A stretch of DNA of 7,154 nucleotides from Dehalococcoidia bacterium (GTDB lineage Bacteria; Chloroflexota; Dehalococcoidia; UBA2985). Below the pieces are notes generated by a model, which worked only from the letters and a program-made list of their open reading frames with translations, was not told the DNA's origin and searched no databases. Each line of letters opens with the position of its first letter. Positions within the stretch are counted from its first letter, which is position 1. Below are positions 1 to 5,814 of this stretch, in pieces. Both the position numbers and the translations under genes were made by a program. Location of the stretch: the NCBI GenBank assembly GCA_030740415.1, contig JASLXI010000012.1, positions 1 through 7,154 of the forward strand, written 5' to 3'.

Positions 1-1
1 G

Positions 2-346
2 GAGATAGTCGATGGCAAGATACGCGGAGAGCGCACTGTTGGTGATGTCACAGCGACGGTAGAGGCCTCCTTACCCGCTCTCGTAACCACTGGCAATGGC
101 GTAGGCAAAGCTCGCTATCCCAAGCTAGGTGACATCATGGCTGCGGGACGAAAGAAGCCGCAAATCTGGGATGCCCGTGAACTTGGAATAGACACCTCTA
201 GGGTAGGTGTTGCGGGGGCTTTGACGAAGGTGCGCCTGCTGTATGTGGAAGAGAGAGTCGGGGAGTGCGAGATCATTGAGGGAGAGACACCCGCCGAGGC
301 TGGCGAGAAACTGGCCCTGAGGCTGCGGGAGCTGAGGATAATCTAG
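2..346 (+). CDS. etfB: Electron transfer flavoprotein, beta subunit (C-terminal part)
   Basis: The frame is open from the left edge, so the start and roughly the first half are missing: 114 residues are visible, against about 250-265 in the family. EtfB pairs with EtfA to form the soluble electron-transferring flavoprotein, which accepts electrons from dehydrogenases and delivers them to an ETF:quinone oxidoreductase or similar partner. The diagnostic stretch is ALVTTGNGVGKARYPKL followed by GDIMAAGRKKP. It matches the EtfB pattern of a valine/threonine strand, an RYP, then IMAAKKKP. By analogy with the human protein, the leucine in YPKL (codon 125-127) lies in the recognition loop that docks the partner dehydrogenase; this is inferred from family knowledge. 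The C-terminal part (about codons 75-114) is a helix rich in Glu, Ala and Leu. The TAG stop shares its final G with the GTG start of etfA, so the two are translationally coupled. Confidence 0.93.
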   Translation, partial: EIVDGKIRGERTVGDVTATVEASLPALVTTGNGVGKARYPKLGDIMAAGRKKPQIWDARELGIDTSRVGVAGALTKVRLLYVEERVGECEIIEGETPAEAGEKLALRLRELRII

Positions 347-1347
347 TGGAAGATAAAACAAGTGTTCTGGTGGTAGGAGAGATGGTGGATGGGAAGGTGG
401 CGGGTATCACTGGTGAGTTGCTTGGGGCGGGTGGCAGGCTGGCTGACGTGCTTAGTGGTAGGCTTTCCATCGTGTTTATGGGCAGTGGCATCGGAGAGAC
501 GGCCAAACAGGCCTTTGTCCAGGGAGCGGATGATGTCTACGCCGCGGACGCTCCGATCCTCGAGGAATACCAGCCTGAACTCTATGCCAATGTCCTTGAA
601 GGACTGTGCAAAGACCTGGCTCCCGACGTGCTGATTCTCGGCGCTACGCCTCTGGGCCGGGACTTGGCTCCGCGTCTGTCCTGGAGGTTAAAGAGTGGCC
701 TGGCTTCGGACTGTGTGGAACTCAACATCGATCCTGGAACCGATGCTCTGGTTGCAACGCGGCCTGTGTATGGAGGCAAGGCTATTGCAGAGGTGAATTG
801 TGGTACGGGCCGACTCGCAATGGCCACTGTACGGCCAAAGTCCCAGGAAGCATTGCCGCCTGATTCTGCGCGAACCGGGGAAGTTATCCCGGTAACCGTG
901 GACATCGATTCTGCCATAGCCAGGACTAGGGTTGTAGACAGGGTTACAATAGAGGTTAAAGGGATGAGGTTGGAGGATGCCCGCATAGTGGTGGGTGGAG
1001 GAAGGGGCTTGGGCAGTGCCGAGAATTGGAGTGTCCTGGAGGCGTTGGCCGATGATTTGAAGGGAGCTGTGGGGGCCACCCGGGGCGCTTGCGATGAAGG
1101 GTACTGCGATACGGTGGGTCAACTCGGCATTTCCTCCAAGAAGGTGGCACCGGAGTTGTATCTTGCAGTAGGCATCTCGGGGGCAAGCCAGCACATGTCC
1201 GGAGTGTCCTTCTCGAGGCACATCGCCTGCATAAACAAGGATGCCGAGGCTCCGATATTCAAGGAAGCTGAGTTCGGAGTGGTGGGACGGTGGGAAGATG
1301 TGCTTCCCGCCTTCCACCGGAAGGTCAAGGAACTCCTGGCTAGGTGA
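346..1347 (+). CDS. etfA: Electron transfer flavoprotein, alpha subunit
   Basis: This complete gene of 333 residues has the normal family length (310-340). EtfA carries the FAD of the ETF heterodimer in its C-terminal domain. The N-terminal domain (about 1-195) is an adenine-nucleotide-hydrolase-like fold, with the conserved GATPLGRDLAPRLSWRL at 99-115. The C-terminal FAD domain (about 210-333) shows VVGGGRGLGSAENW at 215-228, GAVGATRGACDEG at 240-252, APELYLAVGISGASQH at 268-283 and INKDAEAPIF at 296-305. These are the flavin- and diphosphate-binding segments of the family. The usual VGQTGK motif reads VGQLGISSKK (257-266), three residues longer and without the threonine that contacts flavin in the human protein. 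This may mark a subgroup. The GTG start overlaps the etfB stop by one base and is the natural coupled start. No signal peptide is seen; the protein is cytoplasmic. The physiological donor and acceptor cannot be read from this window. Confidence 0.96.
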   Translation: MEDKTSVLVVGEMVDGKVAGITGELLGAGGRLADVLSGRLSIVFMGSGIGETAKQAFVQGADDVYAADAPILEEYQPELYANVLEGLCKDLAPDVLILGATPLGRDLAPRLSWRLKSGLASDCVELNIDPGTDALVATRPVYGGKAIAEVNCGTGRLAMATVRPKSQEALPPDSARTGEVIPVTVDIDSAIARTRVVDRVTIEVKGMRLEDARIVVGGGRGLGSAENWSVLEALADDLKGAVGATRGACDEGYCDTVGQLGISSKKVAPELYLAVGISGASQHMSGVSFSRHIACINKDAEAPIFKEAEFGVVGRWEDVLPAFHRKVKELLAR

Positions 1348-1375
1348 GCAAAGATAGTTCGTGAGGTGGTATTGG

Positions 1376-1813
1376 ATGGATGGCGATTTCCGCATAGACC
1401 TGGAAGAGCTACTCAAGAACATTAATAGTGCGGATGTCATATCCATTTATTTTCCCCTCCTGCGGAAGACCATCCTCATAGACACTCGCTTTACCTGGGA
1501 AGACCCACCCATGATAAGGATCGTGCCCATGGCATCGACTCCCGAGGAACGGAACCGCGTTCTAAGGAGACTGCGACCCCATTTCCCAAGGCCGAAGGCA
1601 ATTACGGTTGTCCCCTGGCCAAAGTACGTTGAAAGCCTGGTGCACCTGGGGGTCTGGCGAAAGGTGCTGGAGCGGTTTGTCGACTCTGGATATAAAGAGG
1701 CGGTACAGGAGTGCGGCCAGGTCCTGGAGGAGATGTATGAACTGGAAATGGAGGAGCTTTCCGCGGTGATAACAGGAGAGAATTACCATACAATGTGGGC
1801 TAGGTCTAGATAG
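1376..1813 (+). CDS. Conserved-looking hypothetical protein downstream of etfBA
   Basis: I cannot assign a function to this 145-residue protein. The ATG at 1376 is preferred over an in-frame GTG at 1361 because a good ribosome binding site (GAGGTGG, about 1363-1369) sits six bases before the ATG and overlaps the GTG. Residues 1-50 look mixed alpha/beta, with a hydrophobic segment SADVISIYFPLLRKTILIDT at 18-37. Next come a Glu/Arg-rich helix (56-68) and PRPKAITVVPWPKYVESL (71-88), which resembles a core strand and turn. The C-terminal half is helical and ends in a distinctive GENYHTMWAR at 134-143. There is no signal peptide, metal-binding cluster or obvious catalytic motif. The sequence reads like a single compact cytoplasmic domain, and I have an impression of similar proteins in Chloroflexota. 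It starts 28 bases after etfA with no terminator between them, so co-transcription with etfBA is likely. A promoter for the next gene begins 21 bases after its stop. Confidence 0.8.
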   Translation: MDGDFRIDLEELLKNINSADVISIYFPLLRKTILIDTRFTWEDPPMIRIVPMASTPEERNRVLRRLRPHFPRPKAITVVPWPKYVESLVHLGVWRKVLERFVDSGYKEAVQECGQVLEEMYELEMEELSAVITGENYHTMWARSR

Positions 1814-1834
1814 CTCGTTGTTCCTGAAGTTGCC

Positions 1835-1864
1835 TTGACACTAACTGGGGGGTGTCTATATAAT
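1835..1864 (+). promoter_or_regulatory. Consensus sigma-70 promoter for rpsU
   Basis: A perfect -35 hexamer TTGACA (1835-1840) and a perfect -10 hexamer TATAAT (1859-1864) are separated by 18 bases. Transcription should start near 1871, giving a leader of about 84 bases before the rpsU start codon. Strong expression fits a ribosomal protein gene. The spacer contains a run of six G. The start point is predicted from spacing only. Confidence 0.85.
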
Positions 1865-1954
1865 TGGCATCCTTGGAAGGTGTCCGCGTACCTGGCATGT
1901 TTGGAAGTAGGCCCTGTTTCTGGGTCTCTTTGTTTGAGAGAAAGGGGTGAGAGT

Positions 1955-2167
1955 TTGTCTCAGGTGGTCGTGAGAGAGGGTGAGACCTTCGACAGCCTAT
2001 TGAGGCGTTTCAGCAAGAGGGTGCAGATGGATGGGATCCTTTCGGAAGCGCGGAGACGGTCGCACTTCGAGAAACCCAGCGTGCAGCGCAAACGGAAGGC
2101 AGCGGCCAAGAGGCGCAAGAGCGCTCGCACTACCAGTTCCGTTGGTACCACTAACGGACGTCGGTAG
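1955..2167 (+). CDS. rpsU: 30S ribosomal protein S21 (bS21)
   Basis: This is a small, very basic protein of 70 residues, at the upper end of the 58-70 usual for bacterial S21. S21 joins the platform of the 30S subunit near the 3' end of 16S rRNA and helps initiation. The family pattern is clear: [20 protein letters not shown] (4-23), then [16 protein letters not shown] (27-42), then a Lys/Arg tail (43-57) and a short low-complexity Ser/Thr end. The start is the TTG at 1955: AGGGGTGA lies at 1943-1950, four bases upstream, and the S21 homology begins right after this codon. The frame also stays open upstream to a TTG at 1835, but that codon is the -35 element of the promoter, so the longer reading is rejected. 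The GatB/YqeY-like gene follows after 18 bases, a pairing seen in many bacteria. Confidence 0.95.
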   Translation: MSQVVVREGETFDSLLRRFSKRVQMDGILSEARRRSHFEKPSVQRKRKAAAKRRKSARTTSSVGTTNGRR

Positions 2168-2185
2168 GGAGATACGGTTCCTAGC

Positions 2186-2638
2186 ATGGGGCTAAAAGAG
2201 CGTCTTGATGAGGATCTGAAGAAGGCTATCAGGGAACAGGATGCACTTCGGCGCATGGTGCTCCGGTCAGTCCGCTCGGATGTTCACAACGAGGAGATAG
2301 CTCTTCAAAAGCCCCTGGACGATGACGAGGGAATAGTCGGTGTTATATCCAAGCAAGTAAGGCAACGCCGGGAGAGCATCTACGAGTTCCGCAAGGGTCA
2401 ACGGGAGGACTTGGTCGAGCGAGAGGAAGCCGAGCTTGCCGTTCTTCTGCGCTACCTTCCTCCACAGCTAACCCAAGAAGAACTTACAGCCCTGATCCAG
2501 GGAGTCATTCAGGAAATTGGAGTTCAGGGGCCTGGAGACAAGGGCAAAGTGATGGGAAAGCTGATGCCCCAGGTAAAGGGAAAGGCTGAGGGGTCGGTGG
2601 TCAACGAGATAGTGACAAAGCTCCTTGAAGCACCATAA
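2186..2638 (+). CDS. yqeY: GatB/YqeY domain-containing protein
   Basis: The product has 150 residues, the usual length for YqeY-family proteins (about 147-153). These match the C-terminal helical tail domain of GatB, the tRNA-dependent amidotransferase subunit, and are thought to bind tRNA or assist amidotransferases, although their exact role is not settled. Visible family features are an N-terminal helix LKERLDEDLKKAIREQDALR (3-22), the RMVLRSVRSDVHNEEI segment (23-38), the charged VISKQVRQRRESIYEFRKGQ (53-72), the YLPPQLTQEEL turn (90-100), and the GDKGKVMGKLMPQVKGKAEG loop (117-136) that closes the domain. It is probably translated from the rpsU transcript. The ATG at 2186 has only a distant GGAG (2168-2171), 14 bases away and overlapping the end of rpsU, so it may rely on coupling. 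A terminator follows about 50 bases after the stop. Confidence 0.93.
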   Translation: MGLKERLDEDLKKAIREQDALRRMVLRSVRSDVHNEEIALQKPLDDDEGIVGVISKQVRQRRESIYEFRKGQREDLVEREEAELAVLLRYLPPQLTQEELTALIQGVIQEIGVQGPGDKGKVMGKLMPQVKGKAEGSVVNEIVTKLLEAP

Positions 2639-2657
2639 AGATAGAATTTTATCAAAT

Positions 2658-2709
2658 CATCAAATTGCGTGGCTGGGCTTGTGGAAGGTAAGCACCTTGA
2701 AGTTTGATG
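2658..2709 (+). promoter_or_regulatory. Possible antiterminator helix in the purQ leader
   Basis: CATCAAATT (2658-2666) can pair with AGTTTGATG (2701-2709) in a nine-base-pair helix with one G-U pair. Inside it, AAGGT (2685-2689) and ACCTT (2694-2698) form a second perfect hairpin with loop AAGC. Both helices use bases of the terminator at 2690-2716: the hairpin takes most of its 5' arm and the outer helix takes its loop. The two folds therefore exclude each other, as in an attenuator. GCTT (2677-2680) could also pair with the AAGC loop. There is no recognisable purine, PRPP or ZTP riboswitch core, so the ligand, if any, is unknown. A TAGAAT at 2642-2647 could be a -10 box, but no matching -35 is evident. 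Confidence 0.3.
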
Positions 2710-2723
2710 GGTGCTTTTCTTCT
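2690..2723 (+). terminator. Intrinsic terminator between yqeY and purQ
   Basis: AAGCACC (2690-2696) pairs perfectly with GGTGCTT (2710-2716) across a 13-base loop, and the 3' arm runs into a T-rich tract TTTTCTTCTTT (2715-2725). It would end the rpsU-yqeY transcript. It is unusual in lying immediately before the purQ ribosome binding site (AGGGGGT, 2729-2735, five bases before the ATG). There is little room for a promoter between them, so purQ must be reached by read-through or from a start site upstream of the hairpin. Confidence 0.7.
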
Positions 2724-2740
2724 TTCCCAGGGGGTAGCAC

Positions 2741-3430
2741 ATGAAGTTCGGCATCGTTGTTTTTCCAGGGACATGGAGTGACGGCGACTGTTACCACGTC
2801 GCCAAATCGGTGCTGGGCCAGGATGCACAGTACGTGTGGCACAAGGACAGGGATATGTCCGGCCTGGACTGCCTGGTTCTACCTGGTGGCTTTTCCTACG
2901 GTGACTATCTCAGAACAGGCGCTATCGCCCGCTTCTCCCCTGTGATGGAGGAGGTGGAGCGTTTTGCCGATAGAGGCGGCCTGGTGCTGGGCATCTGCAA
3001 CGGCTTCCAGATACTGTGCGAGGCCGGTCTGCTACCCGGTGTGCTGACTCGAAACAATCACGTCCAGTTTCGCTGCCAGTGGGTCGATCTGCATGTGGAA
3101 AATCCCCGTACTTCTTTTACGTCTGATTGTCAGGAGGGGCAGGTACTGCATATACCCATCTCCCACGGAGAGGGCAACTACTATGCTGACTCGGACACCT
3201 TGGCCTCTCTTAATGCGAACGGGCAGGTTGCTTTCAGGTATTGCACGCCTGAAGGTGAGATAACTGTCGAGGCCAATCCCAACGGCTCGCTGGAGAACAT
3301 CGCTGGCATCGTCAGCGAACGGGGTAACGTGCTGGGTATGATGCCCCATCCGGAGCGGTGCTGTGAGGCGGCCCTGGGCGGTACGGACGGTCGTTTCATC
3401 TTCGAGTCCATGCTGAGGGTTGTGGTATGA
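2741..3430 (+). CDS. purQ: Phosphoribosylformylglycinamidine synthase, glutaminase subunit PurQ
   Basis: The product has 229 residues, typical of PurQ (about 220-235). It is a class I glutamine amidotransferase that hydrolyses glutamine and feeds ammonia to PurL for conversion of FGAR to FGAM in de novo purine synthesis. The N-terminus [18 protein letters not shown] (2-19) is the PurQ opening. [20 protein letters not shown] (45-64) carries the oxyanion-side loop. The nucleophile elbow GICNGFQ places the catalytic cysteine at 86. [12 protein letters not shown] (137-148) is specific for PurQ, and MMPHPER (200-206) supplies the catalytic His203 and Glu205. All residues of the triad are present, so the subunit should be active. 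The start has a strong ribosome binding site just after the terminator at 2690-2723. purL follows after a 52-base gap without a terminator. The partner PurS is not encoded beside it. Confidence 0.97.
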   Translation: MKFGIVVFPGTWSDGDCYHVAKSVLGQDAQYVWHKDRDMSGLDCLVLPGGFSYGDYLRTGAIARFSPVMEEVERFADRGGLVLGICNGFQILCEAGLLPGVLTRNNHVQFRCQWVDLHVENPRTSFTSDCQEGQVLHIPISHGEGNYYADSDTLASLNANGQVAFRYCTPEGEITVEANPNGSLENIAGIVSERGNVLGMMPHPERCCEAALGGTDGRFIFESMLRVVV

Positions 3431-3482
3431 ATACTCGCATAACATTCAACGGAATTTTCCCATAGGGATAAAAAGGCAAGAG

Positions 3483-5690
3483 ATGCCAATATCCAAAGAA
3501 ACACTGGACGAAATAGCTCTCTCCGAAGTGGAGTACAAGGCGATCGTCGAACGCCTTGGTAGAGAACCCAATTCCCTGGAGCTGGGAATGTTCGGCTCGA
3601 TGTGGAGCGAGCACTGTGGCTACAAGCACTCCAAGCTGCTCCTGAGGCAGCTTCCTTCCAAAAGCCCTCGTTTGCTGGTGATGCCGGGAGCCGAGAACGC
3701 AGGTGTCGTGGACATTGGGGATGGGCTAGCCGTCGTCATGAAGGTCGAGTCCCACAACCACCCCTCGGCCGTGGAGCCCTTTCAGGGCGCGGCCACGGGA
3801 GTCGGTGGGATAGTGCGGGACATCTTCGCAATGGGGGCAAGGCCGATAGCCCTCCTCAACTCCCTCCGCTTTGGTCCTCTGGACCAGGCCCAGAACCGCA
3901 GCCTCTTCCGCGGCGTGGTAGCTGGTATCTCCTGGTATGGCAACTGCATCGGCGTTCCGGACGTAGGTGGAGAGGTGTCTTTTTCCACCTCCTATTCGGG
4001 AAATCCGCTGATTAACGCAATGTGCGTCGGCCTAGTGGAAAAAGGCCGCATGGTCAGGGCCAGCGCTTCCGGTCTGGGCAACCTGTTGATCCTAGTGGGT
4101 GCGGACACGGGACGTGACGGTATCCACGGCGCGTCAGGGCTGGCCTCACGTACCTTTGAAGAGGAAAGGGAGATGCGCCCCACGGTCCAGGTGGGCAACC
4201 CTTTTCTGGAGAAGGTGTTGATAGAGGGGTGTCTGGAGGCTCTGGACACTGGATACATCCTCGCCATGCAGGACCTGGGGGCAGCAGGACTCACCAGCAC
4301 AGTGGTGGAGTCTGTGGCCCGGAGCGGATCCGGAGCGATCATTAACATTGAACGAGCGCCCCGCCGAGAAGAAGGAATGACACCCTACGAGATGATGCTC
4401 TCCGAGTCCCAGGAGAGGATGTTGGTGGTGGTGAGCAGCCAGCATGAGGAAGCCGTGACACAGGTGTTCGACAAGTGGGATCTGGAGAGCACTGTCATCG
4501 GCGAAGTCACAGAGGACGGGCTGGTGAGGGTCTACGACGGCGACAGCCTGGAAGCATCTCTACCAGTCAATGTCCTCACAGACCCGCCGCTTTATCGTCT
4601 CCAGGGGGTACAGCCAGCTTACATGGGGGAGACGCAAGGCCTCGACCTGGAGGCCCTGCCAATTCCGATTGAAAGCGCCGAGTCCATACTGCTTCGCCTG
4701 CTCTCTTTCCCAGACATTGCTGGTAAGGAGTGGATATACCGGCAGTACGATCACCAAGTGCAGACCAACACGCTGCAAGCCCCAGGTGGAGACGCCGCGG
4801 TGCTCAGGGTTAAGGGCACAGGCAAAGGCATAGCTATGAGCACCGATGGCAATGGCCGCTACTGCTATCTTGACCCCTTTGTGGGTGGAATCATCGCGGT
4901 GGCCGAGGCATGTCGGAATCTGACCTGTGTCGGTGCCGAACCCCTTGCCATCACCGACTGCCTCAACTTCGGGAACCCGGAGCGTCCGGAGGTGTATTAC
5001 CAGTTGGAGCAGTGCATAGAGGGGATGACCAAGGCCTGTGAGGCGCTGGGTGTGCCTGTAATAAGCGGTAACGTAAGCCTGTATAACGAGACTAGGGGGG
5101 ACGCAATATGGCCTACTCCAGTGGTCGGATCCCTTGGCCTGCTGGAGGACGCGGAGAAGCGATGTACCACGGCCTTCAAGGACGAGGGTGATCTCGTGGT
5201 CCTCCTAGGGGCCGCGGAAGTGTCGGATGATGCCCGGTACCTTTCAGGGAGTGCATACCTGGAGGAGGTCCATGGGGAAGTGGCTGGTATCCCATCTATA
5301 GACCTGGTCTTGGAGGTAAGGGTACAACGTCTTTGCCGCAGGGCCATCGAAGAAGGGCTGCTCCACTCGGCCCACGATTGTGCCGACGGCGGGTTGGCCG
5401 TGGCCTTGGCGGAGTCGTGCCTTGCCGGCGGCATCGGCTTCAATGGTAATTTCTCTATTAATAGTGGATGGGATGCGGCGCTGTTTGGCGAAGCCCAGTC
5501 TCGTATTGTCGTGTCCCTGGCTCCCGATGATCTGGCTGCAGTAGAGAAGCTGGCCTCGGAGCAGGATGTGCCCTGGGTGCAGCTTGGTTCGGTTGGTCGG
5601 GCCACTTTTTCATTGCCTCCGCTTATAGATGCACCATTGGACCAGTTGGAGGCCGCCTGGAAGGGTGGATTGGAGAAGGCGTTGGGTTGA
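3483..5690 (+). CDS. purL: Phosphoribosylformylglycinamidine synthase, synthetase subunit PurL
   Basis: This 735-residue protein is the small (multi-subunit) form of PurL, normally about 720-770. It uses ATP and PurQ-supplied ammonia to turn FGAR into FGAM. The first half holds the linker motif [14 protein letters not shown] (38-51), with the conserved active-site His44, and [20 protein letters not shown] (87-106) with [15 protein letters not shown] (107-121), which form the first ATP-binding AIRS-like domain. Later landmarks are MQDLGAAGL, the second-copy segment [41 protein letters not shown], and [20 protein letters not shown] near the C-terminus. The ATG at 3483 has AAAAGG six bases upstream and gives the usual N-terminus. 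An alternative TTG at 3420 would add 21 atypical residues overlapping purQ and is rejected. It is probably co-transcribed with purQ and ended by the hairpin at its own stop codon. Confidence 0.97.
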   Translation: MPISKETLDEIALSEVEYKAIVERLGREPNSLELGMFGSMWSEHCGYKHSKLLLRQLPSKSPRLLVMPGAENAGVVDIGDGLAVVMKVESHNHPSAVEPFQGAATGVGGIVRDIFAMGARPIALLNSLRFGPLDQAQNRSLFRGVVAGISWYGNCIGVPDVGGEVSFSTSYSGNPLINAMCVGLVEKGRMVRASASGLGNLLILVGADTGRDGIHGASGLASRTFEEEREMRPTVQVGNPFLEKVLIEGCLEALDTGYILAMQDLGAAGLTSTVVESVARSGSGAIINIERAPRREEGMTPYEMMLSESQERMLVVVSSQHEEAVTQVFDKWDLESTVIGEVTEDGLVRVYDGDSLEASLPVNVLTDPPLYRLQGVQPAYMGETQGLDLEALPIPIESAESILLRLLSFPDIAGKEWIYRQYDHQVQTNTLQAPGGDAAVLRVKGTGKGIAMSTDGNGRYCYLDPFVGGIIAVAEACRNLTCVGAEPLAITDCLNFGNPERPEVYYQLEQCIEGMTKACEALGVPVISGNVSLYNETRGDAIWPTPVVGSLGLLEDAEKRCTTAFKDEGDLVVLLGAAEVSDDARYLSGSAYLEEVHGEVAGIPSIDLVLEVRVQRLCRRAIEEGLLHSAHDCADGGLAVALAESCLAGGIGFNGNFSINSGWDAALFGEAQSRIVVSLAPDDLAAVEKLASEQDVPWVQLGSVGRATFSLPPLIDAPLDQLEAAWKGGLEKALG

Positions 5691-5714
5691 TGGCACCTGC
5701 TCAACCCTTCCTTT
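5684..5714 (+). terminator. Intrinsic terminator overlapping the purL stop codon
   Basis: GGGTTGA (5684-5690) pairs perfectly with TCAACCC (5701-5707) around a ten-base loop, followed by TTCCTTT (5708-5714). The 5' arm comprises the last codons and TGA stop of purL, so ribosomes finishing purL would cover it. The T-tract is interrupted by two C, so termination may be partial. It separates the purine genes from the repeat-protein gene downstream. Confidence 0.65.
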
Positions 5715-5814
5715 AACCTCCCCGTGCTAAACTACGACGTACAAACTTAGTATCGTCAATAGAAAGGCACCGCGCTCACTCGGTAATAGCGATTGCTCGG
5801 GAGTGCTAAGATAG

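Noticed and set aside
1361..1375. GTG start at 1361 for the hypothetical gene after etfA
   Set aside because: The GTG sits at the edge of the GAGGTGG ribosome binding site that serves the ATG at 1376.
688..1446. Long open frame on the - strand opposite etfA (about 250 codons)
   Set aside because: It lies antisense to a clear etfA, its translation shows no family features, and its composition is what the reverse of a GC-rich gene gives.
1835..1954. N-terminal extension of rpsU by 40 codons from TTG 1835
   Set aside because: That codon is part of the -35 box, the transcript should start near 1871, and the S21 homology begins at 1955 just after a good ribosome binding site.
2640..2740. Known purine or ZTP riboswitch before purQ
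   Set aside because: The conserved core bases of those classes are not seen, and the leader is too short for them; only a generic competing-helix arrangement remains.
3420..3482. Extended purL start at TTG 3420
   Set aside because: It overlaps purQ, adds residues unlike PurL, and the ATG at 3483 has its own AAAAGG at good spacing.
4997..5704. Long open frame on the - strand opposite the 3' part of purL (235 codons)
   Set aside because: It is antisense to strongly conserved purL sequence; the Ser/Pro/Arg-rich translation is typical of a shadow frame.
5715..5814. Small gene or promoter between purL and the repeat protein
   Set aside because: I see no credible start with ribosome binding site and no paired -35/-10 boxes; GTGCTAA occurs twice (5724-5730, 5803-5809) but is too short to mean anything alone.
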